From the NCBI GenBank assembly GCA_040758525.1, contig JBFLVQ010000294.1:1-10932 (forward strand): a DNA stretch of 10,932 bases, read 5' to 3'. This DNA is from JBFLVQ01 sp040758525 (GTDB lineage: Bacteria > Acidobacteriota > Blastocatellia > Chloracidobacteriales > JADJPF01). Both the position numbers and the translations under genes were made by a program. Below, piece after piece: positions 6,032 through 10,932 of this stretch. Each line of letters starts with the position of its first letter. The first letter of the stretch is position 1. The notes under the pieces were generated by a model. It searched no databases. It saw only the letters and a list, made by a program, of their open reading frames with translations, and was not told the DNA's origin.

Positions 6032-7432
6032 ATGAGTTTGCTACCGCCAGGGCCACTGCTACCACCTTTTATCGCCACCTACAGGCTGATTAAGCATCCC
6101 TACGAGCTGATGCAAACCTGCTATCAGCGCTATGGGGATATCTTCACCATAAAGCTCTATCGCGATAGCAAAACTATCTTGCAAGGTCAGCCGACCGTTT
6201 TTCTTGCTGATCCAGAAGCGGTGAAAGATGTCTTTACACGTCTAGCAAAGAAGTTCCAGGCTGGTGAAACAAATCGCTTTCTTGAGCCTTTTCTTGGTGA
6301 GAACTCACTATTGTTGATTGATGGTAGTAAGCATAATCGGCAACGGCGCTTGATACTACCAGCTTTCCATGGCGAGCGTATGCGTATGTTTGGTGATGTA
6401 ATGCGCGAGTGTGCCTACACAGCCATAGATCAATGGCGGGTCGGGGAAGTACTAAGGCTGCGGGATCAGATGCAAGCCATTACCTTACGTGTGATTATTG
6501 AAAGCGTGTTTGGTAAAGAGATGAGTCGCCGTACCCCTGAGATCATCGAAATGGTGCGCGGTTTTCTGCACATCCCCACGCTGTATACTTTTATGTCTTT
6601 TTTGCGTGTTGATCTAGGCCGTTGGAGCCCTTGGGGACGTTTCCTATATTGGCGTGCGCGTCTCAATAAACTGCTTTTCGAAGAGATTGCCCGACGACGC
6701 GCCAATCCACATCCTGAACCAGAAGATGTCCTTGATATGCTGCTGCTCGCACGCGATGAAGAGGGTGAGTCAATGACTGCCGAGGAGATACGTGACCAAT
6801 CTCTTACCCTGCTCTTTGCCGGCCATGAGACAACCGCCATTTCACTCACTTGGCTCTTTGCCACATTGCTACGTACCCCTACGGTAATTGAAAAACTTGT
6901 TGCTGAGCATCACACAGTAGTGGGTGATCGTCCTATCACTGCAGATCTGTTGCCTAAACTAGTCTATTTAGATGCGACAATAAAAGAGAGTATGCGTCTC
7001 AATAACCTCTTCCCTATTGTCGGACGCAAAGTTATCGAGCCGATAGAGATTAAAGGTTACCAATTGCCCATTGGTACACTAGTAGCACCTTGCAATCTAC
7101 TTGTACATCAATCGGCAGCACTCTATGCTGAGCCATCCCAATTTCGCCCTGAACATTTTCTTGGAGAAGCTAATCACCCCTATGGCTGGTTCCCTTTCGG
7201 GGGTGGACCACGCCGTTGTATTGGTATGGACTTTGCGCAATTTGAGATGAAGATACTAGTTGCCAGCATCCTACCTCGTATTGAGATGGAGCTACTCCCC
7301 AATCAAAGCTTCAAGCCAAGGCGTCAGGGAATTACCTTGGCGCCACCAACTGGTGTACAAGTGCGTGTCCTTGCCATACGACCTAGCCCAGCCGCACAAT
7401 TGCGCACCGCCAATTGTACTTTGCAGACTTAG
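6032..7432 (+). CDS. Cytochrome P450 monooxygenase
   Basis: This complete 466-residue, soluble-type P450 should hydroxylate or epoxidise an unknown, probably hydrophobic substrate using electrons from a separate redox partner. The N-terminus LPPGPLLPPF is the usual Pro-rich entry with no membrane anchor. The I-helix oxygen-activation motif is AGHETT (263-268), the K-helix ExxR is E319-S-M-R322, and the heme loop FPFGGGPRRCIG carries the ligand Cys396. By eye it resembles the CYP110-like bacterial group common in cyanobacteria and some soil bacteria; the subfamily is not assigned. The ribosome binding site GGAG is five bases before the ATG. The last 20 or so residues (from RPSPAAQLRTANC) look poorly conserved and are encoded by inverted-repeat-bearing DNA. 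It ends convergent with iscX, so it is probably co-transcribed with the two genes upstream rather than with the ISC genes. No reductase gene is adjacent. Confidence 0.97.
   Translation: MSLLPPGPLLPPFIATYRLIKHPYELMQTCYQRYGDIFTIKLYRDSKTILQGQPTVFLADPEAVKDVFTRLAKKFQAGETNRFLEPFLGENSLLLIDGSKHNRQRRLILPAFHGERMRMFGDVMRECAYTAIDQWRVGEVLRLRDQMQAITLRVIIESVFGKEMSRRTPEIIEMVRGFLHIPTLYTFMSFLRVDLGRWSPWGRFLYWRARLNKLLFEEIARRRANPHPEPEDVLDMLLLARDEEGESMTAEEIRDQSLTLLFAGHETTAISLTWLFATLLRTPTVIEKLVAEHHTVVGDRPITADLLPKLVYLDATIKESMRLNNLFPIVGRKVIEPIEIKGYQLPIGTLVAPCNLLVHQSAALYAEPSQFRPEHFLGEANHPYGWFPFGGGPRRCIGMDFAQFEMKILVASILPRIEMELLPNQSFKPRRQGITLAPPTGVQVRVLAIRPSPAAQLRTANCTLQT
7396..7417. repeat. Inverted repeat in the last codons of the P450 gene
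   Basis: ACAATTG (7396-7402) and CAATTGT (7411-7417) are perfect inverted arms around an 8-base spacer, within the non-conserved tail of the P450 frame. There is no T-run after it, so it is not a classical terminator. Confidence 0.35.
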
Positions 7433-7446
7433 AATAGCAGCTATTC
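7432..7446. terminator. Palindrome between the convergent P450 and iscX stop codons (possible bidirectional terminator)
   Basis: GAATAGC-A-GCTATTC is a 15-base perfect palindrome around a central A. It starts on the last base of the P450 stop codon and covers the whole iscX stop codon. The position suits a shared transcription end or a 3'-end-protecting hairpin. The stem is short (6-7 bp), AT-rich and lacks a T-run, so the terminator call is tentative. Confidence 0.3.
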
Positions 7447-7647
7447 ATTAGCTTCTTGATACTCTTCGTACCAAGCCATCTGGATCGCTTCTAGCTTCTT
7501 TTCATTGGAATTCATAGGATCATCATCGAAGCCCGCTAATTCCATTACCCATTTATGTAGATCCGTAAAACGTACTGTGAGCGGATCTATCTGGGGGTAT
7601 TTCTCTTGCAATCCAATAGCAATATCTTCTACATCAGTCCACTTCAT
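7441..7647 (-). CDS. iscX: IscX, ISC system frataxin-like modulator
   Basis: This is the small acidic protein at the end of ISC operons. It binds the desulfurase IscS and Fe2+ and modulates cluster assembly. The 68-residue sequence keeps the family signature: MKWTDVEDIA at the N-terminus, TVRFTDLHKWV at 24-34, the acidic FDDDP at 40-44 and SNEKKLEAIQMAW at 47-59. The E. coli protein is 66 residues. The open frame extends 19 codons further upstream, but that part overlaps the fdx coding sequence, and the ATG at 7647 has GGAAGG eight bases upstream, so the short form is chosen. Its ATG follows the fdx stop by one base, implying translational coupling. It is the last gene of the ISC block. Confidence 0.95.
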   Translation of the reverse strand: MKWTDVEDIAIGLQEKYPQIDPLTVRFTDLHKWVMELAGFDDDPMNSNEKKLEAIQMAWYEEYQEANE

Positions 7648-7648
7648 T

Positions 7649-8023
7649 TTATTCGCCTTCCCGTGCGAAGTTACGGTTCCAATCTGGAATCTCAACGACG
7701 ACATCGCCCTCGCGAGTAAGTTCTGCCTGACAGCCTAGACGAGAAGAAAGCGTAATGCCAGGTGCTTCTTCCAACTGATCAGCCTCATCGTCCTCCATTT
7801 CCGTAAGCAGCTCCATCCCCTTTTTGACAATAACGTGACAGGTAGAACAGGCACACACGCCACCACAGGCATGATCAAGGGGGATGTTGTTCTCAAGTGC
7901 GATATCAAGAATCGACTGGCCAATTGCCGCCTTGCAAGTCACATTCGCAGGCAGAAAGGTAACGCGGGGGGCATTCTCCTCAGTATCTTTATCCTTTTCT
8001 GTCAAAATTGCTGCCTCTGACAT
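7649..8023 (-). CDS. fdx: Fdx, ISC-type [2Fe-2S] ferredoxin
   Basis: This adrenodoxin-type ferredoxin supplies electrons for cluster assembly on IscU. Of its 124 residues, the first 18 or so are a charged extension compared with E. coli Fdx. Cluster ligands are Cys53, Cys59, Cys62 (C-x5-C-x2-C, within HACGGVCACSTCHVIV) and Cys98 (SRLGCQA). Cys57 matches the extra conserved cysteine seen in ISC ferredoxins. The end, VVVEIPDWNRNFAREGE, is typical (E. coli: VVEIPRYTINHARE). The start at 8023 is three bases after the hscA stop, with GAGG eight bases upstream. Ferredoxins of this fold also feed P450s in other organisms. Whether it serves the nearby P450 is unknown, and the two genes are convergent rather than in one operon. 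Confidence 0.96.
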   Translation of the reverse strand: MSEAAILTEKDKDTEENAPRVTFLPANVTCKAAIGQSILDIALENNIPLDHACGGVCACSTCHVIVKKGMELLTEMEDDEADQLEEAPGITLSSRLGCQAELTREGDVVVEIPDWNRNFAREGE

Positions 8024-8026
8024 AAT

Positions 8027-9853
8027 TCACACCTCAGTCAATTTCTTGTCCTTCAATGCAGTCTGCACAGCGTTATCCATAATAATTTCAGCGAGTCTAT
8101 GGGTTGTCTGATTAAGGATATTGAGGCTCTCACGAATAGGACGATGTTTGTTGCCCTCAGTAGCAGCCTTCAACGTCTCGACAGCCACCTCGATAGCTTG
8201 TCGTTCCCCTTGAGAAAGGTGTTGAGCAGCCTCATTCTCCAGTGCCTTGGCAGTGGCACGCAATACTGCATCAGCCTCGTTACGTGCTTCAATGAGTAGT
8301 CGTAGGTTAACATCCTCTTCAGCAAATTCGATCGAATCCATTAGCATCTGTTCGACCTGCTCATCTGTGAGGCCATAAGAAGGCTTGATATCGATCGAAT
8401 GTTCCTTATCTGTACGCACATCCCTTGCTGTAACATTTAGAATACCATTGGCATCAATAAGGAACTTTACTTCTACACGCACCATACCAGCAGGCAGCGG
8501 TGGCACCTTAAGGGTGAAACGTGCTAAGGATCGACAGTCCTTCACCAGTTCACGTTCACCCTGCAAGACATGTATTTCCACACCTGTCTGCCCATCCGTA
8601 TAGGTAGTAAACATCTCGCTTGCGCTAGCAGGAATGGTGGAATTACGGTGAATGATCTTAGTCATAACTCCGCCCATTGTCTCAATGCCAAGCGAAAGCG
8701 GTGTGACATCAAGCAGCAACATATCTTTGCGCCGACCTGTCATAATATCGGCCTGTAGAGCGGCGCCTAGTGCTACGACCTCATCAGGATTCAGTTCTGT
8801 GTGTGGTTTATGTCTAAATACCTCTTCAACCCGCTGACGTACTAATGGTACACGTGTTGAACCACCTACTAATACTACTTCATTGATATCTTCAGGCTTC
8901 AAACCAGCATCTTTTAACGCTTGTTTACAGGGCGCTACGGTACGCTCCACCAACTCAGCAATCAAATTCTCAAATTCAGCGCGAGTAAATTCACGATAAT
9001 ATTTACCATACTCGCCTAGATCAACCTCAATAGCAGCCTGCTGCTGTTCTGAGAGCCTATGTTTAAGTTCTATCGCAAAATGGCGTATAGTCTGAATCGC
9101 CTCGGCATTCCCCTCCAGACGGACACCAAAACGCTCCTTAATCTCACCCATAAAGACCTGCATCAGTCGGTGATCGAAGTCATCTCCACCTAGATGAGTA
9201 TCGCCATTAGTAGCAAGAACTTCAAAGATACCTTCATGCAACTTAAGAATGGAGATATCAAAAGTGCCGCCACCCAAATCATAAACTGCAACAATACCTT
9301 CTGCCTGTTTGTCTAGGCCATAGGCAAGACTAGCAGCAGTAGGTTCATTGAGGATACGCAACACTTCTAGACCAGCAATACGACCAGCATCTTTAGTGGC
9401 TTGGCGTTGAGCATCATTAAAATAGGCTGGCACAGTAATCACTGCACCTTTGATCTCAATACCAAAGAACTCTTCCGCCTGCCGCTTTAGCTCTCGTAAA
9501 ATAAAGGATGATATTTCTGGAGAAGTAAACTCTTTGTTGCCGAGCTGAAAACGTATCACCTGCTCGCTGCCTGGTGCAATACGGAAGTGAAGTATCGTAA
9601 GATCCTTCTTAACATCAGCTATTCCCTTCCCCATAAAACGCTTGACTGAATATATTGTATCCTCTGGGTTATTAATAAGACGCGCGCGTGCGCTTTCTCC
9701 AACCAGTAAACCTTCCTTCTCGCTATAATGCACAATAGAAGGCAGCATCTTACGCCCTTCTTTATCAGGGATCACTTGTGGATTGCCACCATCATCTATA
9801 TAGGCAATCAGGCTATTGGTTGTACCCAGATCTATTCCTACTACTCTCGACAT
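8027..9853 (-). CDS. hscA: HscA, Hsp70-class chaperone for Fe-S cluster transfer
   Basis: HscA is the specialised Hsp70 that binds the LPPVK motif of IscU and, with HscB, drives cluster release by ATP hydrolysis. The 608-residue protein (E. coli 616) has the nucleotide-binding domain with GIDLGTTN at 6-13, VPAYFNDAQRQATKDAG, NEPTAASLAYG and DLGGGTFD at 192-199. The interdomain linker LLLDVTPLSLG lies at about 379-389, followed by the substrate-binding domain and a short lid. There is no long acidic DnaK tail. The frame can be extended to a TTG at 9871, but the ATG at 9853 (MSRVVGIDLG) has GAGGG about 11 bases upstream and fits the family start. Position between hscB and fdx confirms HscA over DnaK. 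Confidence 0.96.
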   Translation of the reverse strand: MSRVVGIDLGTTNSLIAYIDDGGNPQVIPDKEGRKMLPSIVHYSEKEGLLVGESARARLINNPEDTIYSVKRFMGKGIADVKKDLTILHFRIAPGSEQVIRFQLGNKEFTSPEISSFILRELKRQAEEFFGIEIKGAVITVPAYFNDAQRQATKDAGRIAGLEVLRILNEPTAASLAYGLDKQAEGIVAVYDLGGGTFDISILKLHEGIFEVLATNGDTHLGGDDFDHRLMQVFMGEIKERFGVRLEGNAEAIQTIRHFAIELKHRLSEQQQAAIEVDLGEYGKYYREFTRAEFENLIAELVERTVAPCKQALKDAGLKPEDINEVVLVGGSTRVPLVRQRVEEVFRHKPHTELNPDEVVALGAALQADIMTGRRKDMLLLDVTPLSLGIETMGGVMTKIIHRNSTIPASASEMFTTYTDGQTGVEIHVLQGERELVKDCRSLARFTLKVPPLPAGMVRVEVKFLIDANGILNVTARDVRTDKEHSIDIKPSYGLTDEQVEQMLMDSIEFAEEDVNLRLLIEARNEADAVLRATAKALENEAAQHLSQGERQAIEVAVETLKAATEGNKHRPIRESLNILNQTTHRLAEIIMDNAVQTALKDKKLTEV

Positions 9854-9895
9854 AAATAATATTTCCCTCAAAGAGACAGGATAGTGAAAGCTTGC

Positions 9896-10573
9896 TTACA
9901 ATTCCTCTTCAATACTATCGATCAGGTTATTGATATATGACATATGCGCAAGCACCTCGCTGATCTGATCCAATACAGCTTGCTGCTCGGCAGCAATGGC
10001 GGTATCAGCAATCGCATCCCAGTGCATGAAATTCTCTTGCAATTGTTGGTGCAACATTGCAGCACGTTTGTTAAGGCGAGTCTGCATCTCTATTATGCGA
10101 CGCCTTAGTTGTGCTACCTCCTCACGTGCTTGTGCACGCTTGGCCGCGCGCAACTCTTCCATCTCTTCATTGAGCTCAAATACTTCTGCCAGTAGATCTG
10201 GCGGTGTCTTGCTTTTACGCTCTGTTGCACGCATACCCATCAGTTCAAGCAGGTAGTTAGCACGTCGTAGAGGATCTTTCAATGTTCGGTAAGCATCATT
10301 GAGTAACGCAGTACGGTCCATACTAAATTCACGCTCTGGCTCGCTTGCCTGACAGAAGTAATCAGGATGGAATTGACGGCTCAAATCATAAAACTGTCGT
10401 TCTAATACCGTACTATCAATATTGAGTCGTCTTGGCAATTGGAAGAAACTGAAATAGTCCATGCTTGGCATAACTGGCTGAATACGCCCACAGCTAGGAC
10501 AGAAGTGACTCACTGCTGCTGCGCCACAATGCCAACAAGTGTGCTTATCTACGGCTTGAACATGTTCACTCAT
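9896..10573 (-). CDS. hscB: HscB, J-domain co-chaperone with N-terminal zinc-finger-like module
   Basis: HscB stimulates HscA ATPase and brings IscU to it. The 225-residue protein is longer than E. coli HscB (171). Residues 1-34 add a C13-x2-C16 / C25-x2-C28 module (CWHC, CPSC) like the zinc-binding N-terminus of eukaryotic HSCB. The J domain spans about 38-110, with HPD at 69-71, LNDAYRTLKDPLRRANYLL and the GM loop. The C-terminal three-helix domain (about 118-225) starts at LAEVFELNEEMEEL, as in HscB, and holds a long charged central helix. The ribosome binding site GGGAG is seven bases before the ATG. Its stop is 42 bases from the hscA start. It is separated from iscA by 218 bases containing stem-loops. 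Confidence 0.95.
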   Translation of the reverse strand: MSEHVQAVDKHTCWHCGAAAVSHFCPSCGRIQPVMPSMDYFSFFQLPRRLNIDSTVLERQFYDLSRQFHPDYFCQASEPEREFSMDRTALLNDAYRTLKDPLRRANYLLELMGMRATERKSKTPPDLLAEVFELNEEMEELRAAKRAQAREEVAQLRRRIIEMQTRLNKRAAMLHQQLQENFMHWDAIADTAIAAEQQAVLDQISEVLAHMSYINNLIDSIEEEL

Positions 10574-10625
10574 GGCGCTGCTCCCTTCTAAATGGTTTTA
10601 ATATACAAATACTGCTTACATAGGA

Positions 10626-10656
10626 TGTTTTTAAACTCAAGGCAGGTTTAAAAACA
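10626..10656 (-). repeat. Stem-loop, 11-bp AT-rich, in the iscA-hscB gap
   Basis: TGTTTTTAAAC (10626-10636) and GTTTAAAAACA (10646-10656) are perfect inverted arms with a 9-base loop. The element lies about 50 bases upstream of the hscB start and abuts the next stem-loop, sharing base 10656. It could be part of an operon-internal processing or regulatory site. Confidence 0.5.
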
Positions 10657-10697
10657 CTTCCCCAAAACAATCTTAACTAAAAGCTCAGTGGGGAAGT
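10656..10697 (-). terminator. Terminator-like stem-loop between iscA and hscB
   Basis: ACTTCCCCA (10656-10664) and TGGGGAAGT (10689-10697) form a perfect 9-bp stem with a 24-base loop. Read on the minus strand (iscA to hscB), the stem is followed by G and five T (10654-10650), as in an intrinsic terminator. The long loop lowers confidence. It may act as an attenuator giving unequal expression of iscA and hscBA. Confidence 0.4.
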
Positions 10698-10759
10698 AAT
10701 CTTGGCAACGATTTCCAGACTCGTAGAAAGAGGTCACAAATCGGCAGGGAAGCAGACTT

Positions 10760-10780
10760 GCGGCGCCTAGGTGGCACCGC
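10760..10780 (-). repeat. GC-rich stem-loop just after iscA
   Basis: On the minus-strand RNA, GCGGUGCC (10780-10773) pairs with GGCGCCGC (10767-10760) across a 5-base loop, with seven Watson-Crick pairs and one G-U. It begins 11 bases after the iscA stop. There is no U-run after it, so a 3'-end-stabilising or pausing hairpin is more likely than an intrinsic terminator. Confidence 0.5.
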
Positions 10781-10791
10781 TTTGCAAGCGC

Positions 10792-10932
10792 CTAAACCGT
10801 AAAGGACTCGCCGCAACCACAAGCTCCTGCCGAGTTTGGATTGTTAAATACGAAACCTCTGCCCATCAAGCCGCCCTCATCTTTGAAATCGAGAATTGTG
10901 CCATTAAGGTAAAGAAAGCTCTTCATATCAAC
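10792..10932 (-). CDS. iscA: IscA, A-type Fe-S carrier (C-terminal 46 residues; 5' end outside window)
   Basis: Only the end of the gene is present, open to the window edge. The residues read from VDMKSFLYLNGTILDF through GFVFNNPN to ACGCGESFTV and stop TAG. The CGCGESF motif carries two of the three conserved cysteines that bind iron or the cluster in A-type carriers. The third would lie upstream of the window. E. coli IscA ends very similarly (CGCGESFHV). IscA, SufA and ErpA cannot be separated on this fragment alone; the symbol rests on its place upstream of hscB in the usual ISC order. iscU, iscS and iscR would be expected beyond the edge. Confidence 0.92.
   Translation of the reverse strand, partial: VDMKSFLYLNGTILDFKDEGGLMGRGFVFNNPNSAGACGCGESFTV

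Noticed and set aside
7648..7704. Longer iscX start inside fdx
   Set aside because: The extra residues are antisense-free but out-of-frame fdx coding sequence; IscX begins at MKWTD as in E. coli.
7649..8023. Fdx as the dedicated redox partner of the neighbouring P450
   Set aside because: The ferredoxin is clearly ISC-type by sequence and operon position, and the P450 gene is convergent; adjacency alone does not support pairing.
9854..9871. TTG start adding six residues to HscA
   Set aside because: The Hsp70 start MSRVVGIDLG with its own GAGGG site fits better; the extension would consume that ribosome binding site.
1..10932. CRISPR array, insertion sequence, phage or defence system
   Set aside because: No regularly spaced direct repeats, transposase, integrase, terminal repeats or known defence domains were seen on either strand.

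Overview
The window looks like chromosomal DNA from a Gram-negative, aerobic bacterium of moderate GC content (judged by eye, not computed). It carries the tail of a proteobacterial-type ISC iron-sulfur operon in the canonical order iscA-hscB-hscA-fdx-iscX, a Ser tRNA without encoded CCA, an OmpR-type two-component pair, a c-di-GMP response regulator and a bacterial class P450. The mixture would fit an acidobacterium of the Blastocatellia type or another ISC-bearing lineage. This placement is a guess from gene style and has not been searched.

Layout. Positions 3-1272 (+) hold the 3' part of a sensor histidine kinase and its OmpR/PhoB response regulator. Facing them on the minus strand are prmC (1285-2154), which methylates the GGQ glutamine of peptide release factors, and, immediately upstream of prmC, tRNA-Ser(UGA) (2196-2282) with a near-consensus sigma70 promoter. 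Further minus-strand genes are an unrecognised 132-residue protein (2382-2780), whose start codon lies in an 11-bp inverted repeat, and a REC / degenerate GGDEF / EAL protein (2839-4494) read from a GTG start.

A divergent intergenic region (4495-4809) separates these from a plus-strand run of three closely spaced genes. They are a 61-residue charged helical protein, a 321-residue protein with a four-cysteine zinc-ribbon-like N-terminus, a Pro-rich linker and four degenerate helical (HTH-like) repeats, and a complete cytochrome P450 (6032-7432).

Converging on the P450 is the ISC block on the minus strand. iscX, fdx, hscA and hscB are tightly packed (gaps of 1, 3 and 42 bases). A structured 218-base gap then precedes the truncated iscA at the window edge. 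IscA delivers iron or clusters, HscB recruits the Hsp70 HscA to the scaffold IscU (outside the window), Fdx supplies electrons, and IscX modulates the cysteine desulfurase IscS. HscB carries an N-terminal CxxC/CxxC zinc-binding module, as in eukaryotic HSCB and unlike E. coli HscB.

Most of the window is ordinary housekeeping. The parts worth a second look are the zinc-ribbon/four-repeat protein with its small partner and P450 neighbour, the hairpin over the start of the 132-residue gene, and the stem-loop cluster between iscA and hscB.
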